Source: Oscillospiraceae bacterium (GTDB lineage Bacteria; Bacillota; Clostridia; Monoglobales; Monoglobaceae). Taken from it: DNA of 46,379 nt. The stretch is taken from contig SVKC01000011.1 of the NCBI GenBank assembly GCA_015068655.1, positions 1 to 46,379 of the forward strand. Direction: 5' to 3'. The notes beneath the pieces are model-generated. The model was not told where the DNA came from. It saw nothing but the letters and a program-made list of their open reading frames with translations, and did not search any database. Positions 32,560-42,641 of this stretch are shown here, in pieces. The position numbers were made by a program, and so were the translations under genes. Positions within the stretch are counted from its first letter, which is position 1. Each line of letters starts with the position of its first letter.

Positions 32560-33622
32560 TTGAGTTCTCCTCCTCAGAAGATTTATCGTGTTTTGACTCC
32601 ATAGTCAAAAAAGTTACCACAAGAATTACAACAACAGCGACAACTAAAAACAAACCTCTCCACACATCCTTGAGTGACATAACAACCGCTGTCAAGCAAA
32701 GAATACTTGTTAGTGTATAAAGAATTGCAACTGTCTGCTTCTGTGAAAAGCCCATATCCAGAAGTCTGTGATGTAGGTGACCTCTGTCTGCAGACATAAT
32801 AGGCTTTCTCTTCAATATTCTTCTAATAATTGCAAAAAGTGTATCGAAAATAGGAAGTCCAAGAATAAGTACAGGCACCGCAAAGGAAACCAGTGCATAT
32901 GTCTTCATTATACCCTGAATTGAAATACACGCCAGAACAAAGCCTAAAAATGTTGAGCCCGTATCACCCATAAAAATCTTTGCAGGATTGAAGTTGTAAG
33001 GCAGAAAACCAATGCCAGCACCTGCAAGTGCAGCGGTAATAATAGCCGCATTATGATTTTGGGAAATAAGTGTAAGCGAAAGAAGTGCAACAGACGCTAT
33101 GGACGAAACACCTGCAGCCAAGCCATCCAGTCCGTCAATAAGATTTACCGCATTTGTAACACCTATAATCCATATCATTGTCAACGGAATTGACCATAAT
33201 CCCAAAGAAATATATTCAGGACCAAACCATTTCACAAAAGGATTCGCAACAAACTGAATATCTACTCCGAAATAAATTACGATTCCTGCCGCTATAAGCT
33301 GAAACAATAATTTCAACTTTGCATTGAGGTCAAACTTGTCGTCAAAAATGCCCACGGTAACCATTATGACAGAGCCAATAAGTATACCAATAAGCTCTCT
33401 TTCCATTGTTGCAAAGCAAGTAACGCTGACAGCAAAACCATAAAATATTGCAAGTCCGCCAATCAACGGAATCGGTTTTTTGTGTACACGCCGCTCGTCC
33501 TTTGGAATGTCAATAGCCTTTATTTTGTGTGCCAGAGCAATTACCGCAGGAGTTGATGCAAAGGATATCAAAAATCCAACTGCCAACGCCAGTATAATAA
33601 AAATATTGCTGTTTGTCATCAT
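32546..33622 (-). CDS. tagO: Undecaprenyl-phosphate GlcNAc-1-phosphate transferase (TagO/WecA)
   Basis: A membrane enzyme that starts wall polymer synthesis by making lipid-linked GlcNAc. It has 358 residues and about eleven helices. Signatures are K-D-E-R-R-V-H-K-K-P-I-P near the start, the Asp motif N-A-V-N-L-I-D-G-L-D-G-L-A, N-P-A-K-I-F-M-G-D-T-G-S and the His loop D-R-G-H-L-H-H-R-L. The final part is charged. It overlaps wecB, and trpS precedes it by 12 bases. Confidence 0.96.
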   Translation of the reverse strand: MMTNSNIFIILALAVGFLISFASTPAVIALAHKIKAIDIPKDERRVHKKPIPLIGGLAIFYGFAVSVTCFATMERELIGILIGSVIMVTVGIFDDKFDLNAKLKLLFQLIAAGIVIYFGVDIQFVANPFVKWFGPEYISLGLWSIPLTMIWIIGVTNAVNLIDGLDGLAAGVSSIASVALLSLTLISQNHNAAIITAALAGAGIGFLPYNFNPAKIFMGDTGSTFLGFVLACISIQGIMKTYALVSFAVPVLILGLPIFDTLFAIIRRILKRKPIMSADRGHLHHRLLDMGFSQKQTVAILYTLTSILCLTAVVMSLKDVWRGLFLVVAVVVILVVTFLTMESKHDKSSEEENSNEKD

Positions 33623-33634
33623 TTGTTATCTTCT

Positions 33635-34648
33635 TTACGGCTGAATAAAGCCGACCTTTCTGTATACCTTTGAAACAGTCTTCATTGCTGTTTTGTTTGC
33701 CATTTCAGCACCACGCTTGTACACCGTTTCAAGATAATCCTTATTTTTTATAAGGTCAGCGTGTTTTTCCTGAATAGGCTTCAAGGTTTCAGCTACCGCT
33801 TCGGCAACAGCACCTTTGAAATCTCCATAGCCTTTGCCTTCAAATTCAAGCTCTATATCTTCCATAGTTTTTCCCGTAACCGCAGAATAAATGCTCATAA
33901 GGTTCTCAACACCTTCCTTGCCTTCTCCACGTTTTACTTCCGAGCCCGAGTCCGTAACAGCTCTTTTTATCTTTTTTACAACCTTGTCAATCGGGACAAG
34001 CATAAGAATATATGAATTCTCATTGGGGTCTGATTTTGACATTTTCTGGGTAGGCTCCTGAAGGCTCATAATTTTTGCACCAACCTTTGGAATATAACCC
34101 TCCGGAACCTTGAATGTATCGCTGTATGCGTTGTTGAAACGCTGTGCAAGGTCACGGGCAAGCTCAAGATGCTGAGTCTGATCCTTTCCAACGGGAACAA
34201 GGTCTGCCTGATACAGAAGTATATCCGCCGCCATAAGTGCAGGATATGTAAAAAGCCCTGCATTAATATTGTTCTCATGCTTTTTGCTCTTGTCCTTGAA
34301 CTGGGTCATTCTGGAAAGCTCACCCATATAAGTGTTGCAATCAAGCACCCAACCAAGCTGAGTATGAGCAGGCACATGAGACTGGAAAAAAATCGGCTCT
34401 TTTTCGGGGTCAAGACCACAAGCAATAAAGATTGCAAGCAAATCCATACAATTCTTCCTGAGTGCCGCCGGCTCCTGTCTCACGGTAATTGCATGAAGGT
34501 CTGCAATCATATAGTAGCACTCATATATATCTTCTTTTTGAAGCTGAACCCAGTTTCGAAGAGCTCCAACATAATTTCCGAGAGTAAGAGCTCCTGACGG
34601 CTGAATTCCACTGAGAATTCTTTTTTTTGGTTCTGTAATGTTTTCCAT
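33635..34648 (-). CDS. trpS: Tryptophanyl-tRNA synthetase
   Basis: A class Ic synthetase of 337 residues. The HIGH-equivalent is in S-G-I-Q-P-S-G-A-L-T-L-G-N-Y and KMSKS occurs as K-M-S-K-S-D-P-N. Tryptophan-pocket residues lie in Y-E-C-Y-Y-M-I-A-D-L-H-A. The preferred ATG has AAGGAG eight bases upstream; a start seven codons earlier has no SD. There is no T-box in the 40-base gap to gltX. Confidence 0.97.
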   Translation of the reverse strand: MENITEPKKRILSGIQPSGALTLGNYVGALRNWVQLQKEDIYECYYMIADLHAITVRQEPAALRKNCMDLLAIFIACGLDPEKEPIFFQSHVPAHTQLGWVLDCNTYMGELSRMTQFKDKSKKHENNINAGLFTYPALMAADILLYQADLVPVGKDQTQHLELARDLAQRFNNAYSDTFKVPEGYIPKVGAKIMSLQEPTQKMSKSDPNENSYILMLVPIDKVVKKIKRAVTDSGSEVKRGEGKEGVENLMSIYSAVTGKTMEDIELEFEGKGYGDFKGAVAEAVAETLKPIQEKHADLIKNKDYLETVYKRGAEMANKTAMKTVSKVYRKVGFIQP

Positions 34649-34687
34649 CGGAAAAACTCCTTTCAACAATAGGCTTTTTTGAACAAC

Positions 34688-36145
34688 TTATTCTGAAAGC
34701 TGCTCAATACCCTTTTTGATTCTTGAAATTGTTTCATCCTTGCCGAGAATATAAGCAAGCTCAACACCGCCACCGGGAGTAAACGCCTTGCCCGATACAG
34801 CAACACGAACCGGCCAGAGAATTCTTCCGTTTTTCAGTTCCAGCTTCTCAACAAGAGCAATAAGAGAATCGTGAATATTCTCCTTTGTCCATTCTGTTAA
34901 GCCTTCAAGCACAGGAAGAACTTCATTCAATGCCTCAAGTGAATTTTCAGGATTGGTCTTCATTTTCTTGTGTGTATAAAGCTCATTTTCGTATTCCGGG
35001 AGCTTGTCAAAGAAATCGACCTGTTCTGGAATATCCGAGAGCTTTTCACATCTGGGCTGGAGAAGCTCGGAAACCTCCTTTAAATCAATGGCAGGGTTCG
35101 TAATAACACCTTCATAATACGGAAGGGCCAGCTCATGGAATTTTTCAGGAGAAAGCTCCCTGATATACTCACCATTGAGCCATGCAAGCTTCTTTTCGTC
35201 GAATATTGCAGGGGACTTGCTTATGCCTTTCACATCAAATGCTTCAATAAGCTCATCCATTGTGAACTTTTCTCTTTCGTCACCGGGTGCCCAGCCTAGT
35301 AGAGCAATGTAGTTCACAATTGCTTCCTTCAAGTAACCCTTTGCAATAAAGTCCTCATATGATGCATCGCCGTGACGCTTTGATAATTTGTTGTTTGCAT
35401 CCTTCATAACGGGAGATACGTGAATATACTTGGGAATTTCCCATCCAAAAGCTTCATAGAGAAGATTGTATTTTGGAGTTGATGAAAGATACTCACTTCC
35501 GCGGATGATATGTGTAATCTTCATAAGGTGGTCATCAATTACATTCGCAAAGTTATATGTGGGAAGACCATCAGCCTTCAAAAGCACATTATCATCCAGA
35601 ATTGCGTTCTCGACTGAAATTTCACCAAACACCTCATCCTGAAAGCTTGTCTTTCCGTATTTCGGCATTTTTTGACGAATAACATAAGGAACTCCTGCCT
35701 TGATTTTCTCGTCAATCTCTTCCTTTGACAGCTTGCTGCAAAGTCCATCATATTTGGTCGGAACTTTCATAACAGTTTGCCTCTGGCGAAGCTCTTCAAG
35801 TCTTTCCTTGTCACAGAAGCAGTAATATGCGTGACCCAGTTCAACAAGCTTTTCAGCATACTCCTTGTATATATTTCGTCTTTCACTTTGAATATAAGGG
35901 CCATAACCACCATCCTTGTCAGGTCCTTCATCGTGGATAAGTCCTGTATCTGCCATAGTTCTGTATATAACATCGACAGCACCTTCCACATATCTTTCCT
36001 GGTCAGTATCCTCAATTCTCAATATGAACTTGCCGCCCTTTGACTTTGTAAGCAAATATGCATAAAGGGCAGTTCTAAGGTTTCCTATATGCATATAGCC
36101 CGTAGGACTTGGTGCAAATCTTGTTCTGATTTCATTGTTGCTCAT
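34688..36145 (-). CDS. gltX: Glutamyl-tRNA synthetase
   Basis: A class Ib synthetase of 485 residues. [14 protein letters not shown] at the start carries the HIGH box; K-L-S-K-R-H-G-D is the KMSKS equivalent. Length and the C-terminal helical anticodon domain are typical. Whether it is discriminating, or also charges tRNA-Gln for the GatCAB route, cannot be read here. SD GGAGG. It follows tilS by 20 bases. Confidence 0.97.
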   Translation of the reverse strand: MSNNEIRTRFAPSPTGYMHIGNLRTALYAYLLTKSKGGKFILRIEDTDQERYVEGAVDVIYRTMADTGLIHDEGPDKDGGYGPYIQSERRNIYKEYAEKLVELGHAYYCFCDKERLEELRQRQTVMKVPTKYDGLCSKLSKEEIDEKIKAGVPYVIRQKMPKYGKTSFQDEVFGEISVENAILDDNVLLKADGLPTYNFANVIDDHLMKITHIIRGSEYLSSTPKYNLLYEAFGWEIPKYIHVSPVMKDANNKLSKRHGDASYEDFIAKGYLKEAIVNYIALLGWAPGDEREKFTMDELIEAFDVKGISKSPAIFDEKKLAWLNGEYIRELSPEKFHELALPYYEGVITNPAIDLKEVSELLQPRCEKLSDIPEQVDFFDKLPEYENELYTHKKMKTNPENSLEALNEVLPVLEGLTEWTKENIHDSLIALVEKLELKNGRILWPVRVAVSGKAFTPGGGVELAYILGKDETISRIKKGIEQLSE

Positions 36146-36165
36146 TTTCTTTTTCCTCCGTTTTG

Positions 36166-37593
36166 TTATTTGTCTGCATTTTCTGAACCGTATTCCACAA
36201 TCAGTGCAGTTTTTGTATCTTTTGTTATCTTGTATTTTTCACTCACACGACTTCCCACTATCGCCAGAACTTCCGAGCCTGTACAAAGCAATGGAATTCT
36301 GTTTCTGTCCGATTGCGGAATTTTCATATCAATGAGTATATTTTTTATTTTTTTTGTTTTTCCGTCAGGGAACCATACAATACGGTCTCCTTCTCTTCTG
36401 CTCCTGAGGAAGAGCATTTCTCCCTGAAGCAAATCAAAATCAAGTGCAGTTTCGTTTATTTTGCACTTATATTCCTGTGCATCTTCAATTCTCAAGGTAA
36501 CATTCTTTCCAAGGGATTCAACAAAAACCGTGTCAGATGGCGAAATCTTCACAAAAAAGCCGTCGCTTTCTTCCTTCACCTTTTTCATTGTATCCTCTTT
36601 GCCTTCAAAAACAATCCAGCCGTATCTGTTATATACCCTCAATTCATCAGGTAAATCAACAGAAGCTCCTGTTTCTTTTTGCATCAGTCCGAAAATATCA
36701 TCAATATGCTTTTTTTCAAGTCTGACACCGGGACTTGCCTCATCTGCCGCGATTCTCAAAACCCTCGCCGAAATCCCTTTGTCCACCATACCAAGGCTTT
36801 CTGTATGAAGAGAAACCGGACGATTTCCCGGTAGCGGATTCCTAAGTCTCGTATAAAGTCTTTCTGCATATCCTTTCAAAAAATCTCCGTCTTCTCGAGC
36901 TGTCTCCGAAAGTCTGCAAAGACTATCTGTTATTTTCGTATTAAATTCTTTTTCAATGTATGGAATAAGCTCATTTCTGACCTTGTTTCGTGTATAATCA
37001 TTTTCAGCATTCGTCTCGTCGGTACAAAACTCCAGATTATTTTCTTTGCAATAAAGCTCTATTTCAGCTCTTGAAACATCAAGAAGCGGACGTATCACAC
37101 CATCTTCACGGATATAAGAAATGCCGCTTAGCCCGTCCACACCTGTTCCACGCAAAATGCGCATAAGAACAGTTTCTGCGTTATCGTTTTTGTTGTGTGC
37201 CGTTGCAATTCGACATATACCCAGTTTTTCGGACAGCTCATCAAAAAAACTGTATCTCGCTTTTCTTCCGGCTTCCTCTGTTGTGAGCTTTTCAGCCTTT
37301 GCCATTGCCAAAACATCCACGTTTTTCGAAAAAAACGGTATTTCAAGCTTCTCACAAAGATTTTCCACAAAGCGTTGGTCTCTGTCTGCGGTTTCACCTC
37401 GCAGACCGTGATTCAAATGAGCACAAAAAAGTTTTGTTCCCAGTTCATCCCTTAGCTTGTATAGTATGTGAAGCATACAAACTGAATCTGCTCCCCCCGA
37501 AACTGCCGCAAGAATTTTGTCGCCTTTTTCTATAAGCTTGTAACGGCAAATCGTTGCCAGAACCTTTTGTTCAACCGCATTGTTATTCTTCAC
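36166..37593 (-). CDS. tilS: tRNA(Ile)-lysidine synthase
   Basis: Forms lysidine at C34 of the AUA-reading tRNA-Ile, an essential step. The PP-loop is [10 protein letters not shown], followed by A-H-L-N-H-G-L-R-G and [12 protein letters not shown], all diagnostic. The C-terminal TilS_C domain occurs at about 385-470. The predicted start is a GTG with GGAG eight bases upstream, overlapping the end of dnaB by 11 bases. A GTG 12 codons earlier lies deeper in dnaB without an SD. Confidence 0.96.
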   Translation of the reverse strand: MKNNNAVEQKVLATICRYKLIEKGDKILAAVSGGADSVCMLHILYKLRDELGTKLFCAHLNHGLRGETADRDQRFVENLCEKLEIPFFSKNVDVLAMAKAEKLTTEEAGRKARYSFFDELSEKLGICRIATAHNKNDNAETVLMRILRGTGVDGLSGISYIREDGVIRPLLDVSRAEIELYCKENNLEFCTDETNAENDYTRNKVRNELIPYIEKEFNTKITDSLCRLSETAREDGDFLKGYAERLYTRLRNPLPGNRPVSLHTESLGMVDKGISARVLRIAADEASPGVRLEKKHIDDIFGLMQKETGASVDLPDELRVYNRYGWIVFEGKEDTMKKVKEESDGFFVKISPSDTVFVESLGKNVTLRIEDAQEYKCKINETALDFDLLQGEMLFLRSRREGDRIVWFPDGKTKKIKNILIDMKIPQSDRNRIPLLCTGSEVLAIVGSRVSEKYKITKDTKTALIVEYGSENADK

Positions 37594-38944
37594 GGCTTCC
37601 ACTCCAATTTGAAAATTTTGTAAATTCACCCAGCCAGGTCAGAAATTCATAACCCGTTTCGCCGTTTCTGTGTTTTGCAAAAATACACTTTGTTCGGTTC
37701 GGCTCGGGAGCCGCCTCATTGTATGCACCTTCACGATAAAGAAACATTACCATATCAGCATCCTGCTCAATAGCACCTGATTCACGCAGGTCGCTGAGCA
37801 TAGGCTCTTTGCTTTCACGCTTTTCAACGGCACGGCTGAGCTGTGAAAGGGCAATAACCGGAATATTCAAATCGTTTGCCATAACCTTCAATGCACGTGA
37901 AATATCCGAAATTTCCTGTTGACGGTTTCCGTCGCCCTTTGAGCTTCCGCTGATGAGCTGAAGATAGTCGATAACCACAAGTCCAAGGTTGTGCTCCATT
38001 TTCAGCTTTCTGCATCTTGAAACAATTTCAGGAGCTGTAATCGACGAAGTGTCGTCTATATAAATATCAGCTTTACTGAGAACGTCAACAGCTTCACCTA
38101 TTTTTTCCCATTCGTCATCTCTTATGTTTCCTTTTTTCAGGCTTTCGGAGCTGACCATGGATTCACTGGAAAGCATACGGTTGGCAATTTGTATTCCGGG
38201 CATTTCCAGATTGAATATAGCAACACAAACACCCGAATCAATAGCCGCATTCTGGGCAATATTCAATGCAAAGCTCGTCTTTCCCATACCGGGACGGGCA
38301 GCTATAAGTATCAATTCCGAGCCATGAAGACCCGCTGTACGCTTGTCCAAATCAATAAAGCCCGTAGTAATACCCGTCAGGTCACCTTCATTTTCCGAAA
38401 GCTCTGCCAGTTTTTCAACGCTCTGTCCAAGATAGGTTCTGAGATGAACAGGACCCTTTGAGCTTCGAGCCTGTGAAAGGTCAATAAGCTGCTGTTCGGT
38501 TTTGCCGATAATTGCTTCCGGTTCTTCATCTCCCCGATAGCTTTCTTCGAGAGCCTTTTCCGAAATTCTAATAAGATTCCGAAGAAGTGCCTTCTGTGCA
38601 ACAATTTCCGCATAGTGCTTTACATTTCTGGTGGTGGGAACCATATTCATAGTTTCCATAACAAATTCAAGTCCGCCCACAGATTCAAAAACACCGCGAA
38701 GAGTCAGCTGATCCTTTATGGTAACAATATCAATAGGCTTTCCCAGATTGTATAGCTCAATAATCGTATTAAAAAGCTCCTTGTTTCGTTCGATATAAAA
38801 ATCGTCCGCCTTGCAGATACCCATTGCATCGGGGATACACTGTGTATCAAGAAGCATTGCACCGAGAACAGACTGTTCCGCCTCACGGCTGAACGGCATA
38901 GCTCTGTCAATACTCAGAGATTCCATATTCAGATTTTCATCCAT
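37583..38944 (-). CDS. dnaB: Replicative DNA helicase DnaB
   Basis: The hexameric helicase of the replication fork. The N-terminal primase-binding domain begins with M-P-F-S-R-E-A-E-Q-S-V-L-G-A-M-L. The RecA-like domain has Walker A A-R-P-G-M-G-K-T-S-F-A-L, Walker B V-V-I-D-Y-L-Q-L-I and the R-E-S-G-A-I-E-Q-D-A-D motif. The length of 453 shows no intein. SD AAAGGGG. The order gdpP-rplI-dnaB is conserved in Firmicutes. Confidence 0.98.
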   Translation of the reverse strand: MDENLNMESLSIDRAMPFSREAEQSVLGAMLLDTQCIPDAMGICKADDFYIERNKELFNTIIELYNLGKPIDIVTIKDQLTLRGVFESVGGLEFVMETMNMVPTTRNVKHYAEIVAQKALLRNLIRISEKALEESYRGDEEPEAIIGKTEQQLIDLSQARSSKGPVHLRTYLGQSVEKLAELSENEGDLTGITTGFIDLDKRTAGLHGSELILIAARPGMGKTSFALNIAQNAAIDSGVCVAIFNLEMPGIQIANRMLSSESMVSSESLKKGNIRDDEWEKIGEAVDVLSKADIYIDDTSSITAPEIVSRCRKLKMEHNLGLVVIDYLQLISGSSKGDGNRQQEISDISRALKVMANDLNIPVIALSQLSRAVEKRESKEPMLSDLRESGAIEQDADMVMFLYREGAYNEAAPEPNRTKCIFAKHRNGETGYEFLTWLGEFTKFSNWSGSREE

Positions 38945-38976
38945 AGTATAACCCCTTTCCTGGTATATTTTTCAAA

Positions 38977-39426
38977 CTATTTCTGTTCGGTAACATTAAC
39001 CTTGAATTTTCCCGTAATCTGAGGATAAAGACGAACAGCAACCTCAATTGTGCCGCAAGCCTTTATGCCGTCCTTCAGGTCAAATTTTCTCTTGTCAATA
39101 TCAATATTATACTGTGCTTTGAGTGCTTCTGCCACATCCTTTGATGTAATAGAACCAAAAAGCTTTCCGCCAGCTCCTGCCTTTGCAGAAAGATTTACCG
39201 TTATATCCTTCATACGTTCAGCAATATTTCTCGCCTTTTCTTCTTCAAGATTCTTGCGGTATGCTTCAGCTCCCTTTTTTCCTTCAAGCTCGTTGAGCGC
39301 CTGCTTGCTTGCTTCAACAGCAAGTCCCTTTGGAAGAAGGAAGTTTCTTGCATAACCGTCACTAACGTTTATGAGATCACCTTTTTTTCCTTGAGCTTTC
39401 ACGTCCTGTGTAAGAATTACTTTCAT
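38977..39426 (-). CDS. rplI: 50S ribosomal protein L9
   Basis: The 149-residue protein begins M-K-V-I-L-T-Q-D-V and continues [24 protein letters not shown], the L9 N-terminal domain, followed by the long connecting helix and the C-terminal half with G-K-L-F-G-S-I-T. The ATG is taken in preference to a TTG four codons earlier that overlaps the SD. Confidence 0.99.
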   Translation of the reverse strand: MKVILTQDVKAQGKKGDLINVSDGYARNFLLPKGLAVEASKQALNELEGKKGAEAYRKNLEEEKARNIAERMKDITVNLSAKAGAGGKLFGSITSKDVAEALKAQYNIDIDKRKFDLKDGIKACGTIEVAVRLYPQITGKFKVNVTEQK

Positions 39427-39456
39427 TTTTATATCCAACCTTTCTATGTGTATAAA

Positions 39457-41466
39457 TTACTGTGCCATAACCTCTTCTATTGCTTCCCTCAAAAGTCGGT
39501 CCGCCTCGTCAATTTCCGTATTTTCAAGCTGTGCTCCGGCAATTGTTATGTGTCCGCCGCCGCCCAGCTTTTCAAGGATAACCTGAACATTCACAGATTC
39601 AAGAGAACGTCCGCTGATAAGCACGCGGTTTCCGCTTTTCGCAAGTACAAATGATGCATCAATGCCTGATATATTCAGTAGCTCGTCTGCTGCCTGTGCA
39701 ACGACCACTGAAAGCTCGGAACATTCTTCATAAAGATAAGAAAGAGCAATATTCCCCTTGAAAACCTCTGCCGTTCTGATTATTTCAGCCTTTGCAATAT
39801 AGCTGTCTATGTTTGTTTTGAAAAGTCTGCGAACATTTACCGTATCAACACCCATACGCCTAAGATATGATGCCGCCTCAAAAGTTCGCACACCAGCCTT
39901 GAAGGTAAAGCCCTTGGTGTCCATAAATATTCCGGCATAAAGAGCCTCCGCTTCCTGCTTGGTGAGGTGGTCATTATCCTGAATATACTGAAGGATTTCT
40001 GTTATCATTTCACAGGTCGAGGATGCATAAGGCTCATGATAGGTAAGCACTGCATTTTCTATGAAATCCTCACTTCTGCGATGGTGGTCAATGAGCACAA
40101 TGTTCTTTGCGTGTTGCAAAAGCTCCGGACACTCGACCATAACAGGTCTGTGTACATCCACAACAATAACAAGGGTTTCTCTGTCAAATATATTCAAAGA
40201 CTGCTCACCGCTTATGAAGGAATCCTCATACTGAGGGTTCGCCACAAAATCTGCAATCATCTGCTTTGCGTTACTCAGTTCTCTGTCAACAACAATAAAA
40301 GCATCCTTGCCACGGCTTGTTACAGCCTTGAAAAGTCCTACTGCCGCACCGATGCAATCCATATCCGAACGACTGTGTCCCATTATCAACACTTTGCTCG
40401 AATGGTCAATCAGTTCTCTCAATGCATGAGCAACAACTCTCGCTTTGACCTTTGTTCGCTTTTCAACCTCTCTGGTTTTTGCCCCGAAGAAAGTGAAGTT
40501 TGCAGAATCACGGATAACAACCTGGTCGCCTCCGCGTCCTAATGCCATATCAATAGCAAGCCTTGCATACTTATCGTTTTCCGCAACATCCAGACCGCTT
40601 TTTCCTATACCAATACTCAAGGTTGCAGGAATCTTGTTTTCACGGTTAATGCTTCTTACTCCATCCAGAACAGCAAACTTGTTTTCCATAATCTTTGCAA
40701 ATTCCTTGTTGTTGAAAAGGACAATAAACTTGTCTCGCTCATATTTTTTTATAATACCATTTCCCAAAGCCGCCCATTCATTCACCTTTGACTCAATATC
40801 ACCCAAAAGTGCACCTTGATTGGTGTCAGGCGTTTCCTTGAGAACCTCGTCATAGTTGTCAATAATAACTATACTTTCAATCACACGCTCATCTTCACGA
40901 AGCTGTGCTGTTTTGACTTCGGTTGTCTTGTCAATGAAATAGATAACTATGAGACTTGCGGCTCTGCCTATTTTCGGATTACGGGAAACATTCCCCCATA
41001 CATCGTAGTGATTTTCGCCTATCGTCAACTTTACGTTTGTCTGTTCCTCCGTTTCCACGAATTTGACAATATCAAGACCCGGAACAAGCTCTTGAACGTT
41101 TTTTCCGAACAGCTCGTCCTGACCCACAGCCATTTTGAACCAATCATTATACCAGTTTATACCGCCGTTCATATCTGTTATAACAAGGGGTGCAGGATAA
41201 TTGAGAAGAGAACCTCTCGCATTTTCATTTAAACAAAACTCAAGCTGTTCCGTATAACTCAGGAATTCCTTTTGGCTTTTTCTAACATGAAAAATTTCAA
41301 AAACAATAACGCCCACAGTCAATGCAAGCTCTGCCATAGCTTCAGGACGTTTGTTTATAGCCATAACAATTCCCAACGCTATAAGAAAAACTGCATAAAC
41401 CACCAGACGTATGTATCTTCTTTTTGAATTAAAGAAAACCTTTGCCGCTGTTTTTTCGGTTTTCAT
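39457..41466 (-). CDS. gdpP: Cyclic-di-AMP phosphodiesterase GdpP (YybT)
   Basis: A membrane-bound enzyme that hydrolyses c-di-AMP, 669 residues. Two membrane helices at about 20-37 and 42-60 are followed by a PAS-like domain (about 80-175), a degenerate GGDEF domain (about 180-320), and the DHH and DHHA1 domains. Metal residues are visible in G-H-S-R-S-D-M-D-C-I-G, V-V-D-V-H-R-P and L-I-D-H-H-R-R-S-E-D; DHHA1 ends in G-G-G-G-H. The SD GGAGGTGA is strong. It lies between yybS and rplI, the normal order. Confidence 0.97.
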   Translation of the reverse strand: MKTEKTAAKVFFNSKRRYIRLVVYAVFLIALGIVMAINKRPEAMAELALTVGVIVFEIFHVRKSQKEFLSYTEQLEFCLNENARGSLLNYPAPLVITDMNGGINWYNDWFKMAVGQDELFGKNVQELVPGLDIVKFVETEEQTNVKLTIGENHYDVWGNVSRNPKIGRAASLIVIYFIDKTTEVKTAQLREDERVIESIVIIDNYDEVLKETPDTNQGALLGDIESKVNEWAALGNGIIKKYERDKFIVLFNNKEFAKIMENKFAVLDGVRSINRENKIPATLSIGIGKSGLDVAENDKYARLAIDMALGRGGDQVVIRDSANFTFFGAKTREVEKRTKVKARVVAHALRELIDHSSKVLIMGHSRSDMDCIGAAVGLFKAVTSRGKDAFIVVDRELSNAKQMIADFVANPQYEDSFISGEQSLNIFDRETLVIVVDVHRPVMVECPELLQHAKNIVLIDHHRRSEDFIENAVLTYHEPYASSTCEMITEILQYIQDNDHLTKQEAEALYAGIFMDTKGFTFKAGVRTFEAASYLRRMGVDTVNVRRLFKTNIDSYIAKAEIIRTAEVFKGNIALSYLYEECSELSVVVAQAADELLNISGIDASFVLAKSGNRVLISGRSLESVNVQVILEKLGGGGHITIAGAQLENTEIDEADRLLREAIEEVMAQ

Positions 41467-41484
41467 GGTGAATCACCTCCAAGC

Positions 41485-42471
41485 TTATTCCATTTGCTCT
41501 CCAACATTTCTAAAATCACGGCTGCTGTCCAGTACTCCAAGAATTATCAAAGCCATTGTGACAAAAGACATCAAGAAGCTTCCAAAAATGAATACTGCGA
41601 AATATATACCGAATCTGCCCCAGGCTGATTTGATTGCACCTTTCAGCTTGTAATCAACCAGAGACAGTCCACAAATACCAATCAATGCATAGAGTATGAA
41701 AACCGCATTGGCAATCACAGCACCAAAGACAGATTCCACACCTGCAAAAAACCCTATAAGGTAACACAAAATCCCAACAAAACACATACTCCTTGTAGCC
41801 TTCATCTCCGAAAACGGAACAATTGCCACATCTGCAACCTTTGTCCTTTTTATGACAAAAGCACAAACTCTCATAATCAAATAACCCTCAAAAACAGAGC
41901 TCATTATTATTATTGAAGGGAAGTACAGTCTAAAGGTTTTTCCTATACTTTCAATAAACGCACCGACAAATTCCTCCCCCGACATATTTCCAATCGTAAT
42001 CCCTGCCTGAGAAAAGCTTTCGGTCAAGGGTTTCATCATTTCCTCTGTCATTTTCAATGTCTGTGCAAACAAGTCATCAATACCGTTTCCCACAAAGGCA
42101 TAAAGCACAAACAGTTCAAAAAGCCAACCAACACATACAGCTGTACATGTCGCAAAAAGTGCTGAAAAAAAGCCTTTTTTCTTTCCGAGAACATATCCTG
42201 CAGTCGTTCCGGGAACAACAGCCATAAGAACCACAGATACAGCTGACAGAAAAGTCCCTGTTACAAGGATAGCAACAAGAAAAACTGCAATAATCGCCGG
42301 AACAATGCCCTTCATACCATTTCTTGCCGCCATAGTTCCCATAGGTATTCCGCAGGCAAGTGTTGAAAAAACAGAAAGGAAAGGCACATACTGTGTTACA
42401 AGAATCAGAACAATCGTTAGCGCAACCATCATAGCTCCTTCACGAAGGGCTTTGGTCTTGTTTTGTTTCAT
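41485..42471 (-). CDS. yybS: DUF2232 membrane protein YybS
   Basis: A multi-pass membrane protein of 328 residues with about eight helices. It starts M-K-Q-N-K-T-K-A-L-R-E-G-A-M-M, typical of the YybS family that neighbours gdpP. Function is not established; homologues resemble ECF-transporter S components. The chosen ATG has AAGGTGA seven bases upstream. An earlier in-frame start lies nearer the promoter without an SD. It is the first gene of the ten-gene operon. Confidence 0.88.
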   Translation of the reverse strand: MKQNKTKALREGAMMVALTIVLILVTQYVPFLSVFSTLACGIPMGTMAARNGMKGIVPAIIAVFLVAILVTGTFLSAVSVVLMAVVPGTTAGYVLGKKKGFFSALFATCTAVCVGWLFELFVLYAFVGNGIDDLFAQTLKMTEEMMKPLTESFSQAGITIGNMSGEEFVGAFIESIGKTFRLYFPSIIIMSSVFEGYLIMRVCAFVIKRTKVADVAIVPFSEMKATRSMCFVGILCYLIGFFAGVESVFGAVIANAVFILYALIGICGLSLVDYKLKGAIKSAWGRFGIYFAVFIFGSFLMSFVTMALIILGVLDSSRDFRNVGEQME

Positions 42472-42574
42472 TTGAAATTCACCTTGCATCAAAACAGATT
42501 TTGTCATTAAAGCTTTTGCATCTTCAAACTGCAGAAGCACGCTATACACCACATTTTACAGTATATATTTTCAT

Positions 42575-42603
42575 ATTATACCAAACATCTGTTTTTTTTT
42601 CAA
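42575..42603 (-). promoter_or_regulatory. Promoter of the yybS-gdpP-rplI-dnaB operon
   Basis: TTGAAA (42598-42603 on the minus strand), a 17-base spacer ending TTTGG, and TATAAT (42575-42580). The leader to the preferred yybS start is about 100 bases. I see no c-di-AMP (ydaO) riboswitch in it. Confidence 0.8.
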
Positions 42604-42641
42604 CTGTTTGAGAAGAAAAATTTCAAGAAATCTGTCTTTTT

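Noticed and set aside
42472-42574. c-di-AMP riboswitch in the yybS-gdpP leader
   Set aside because: The leader is about 100 bases and lacks the conserved ydaO-type core segments.
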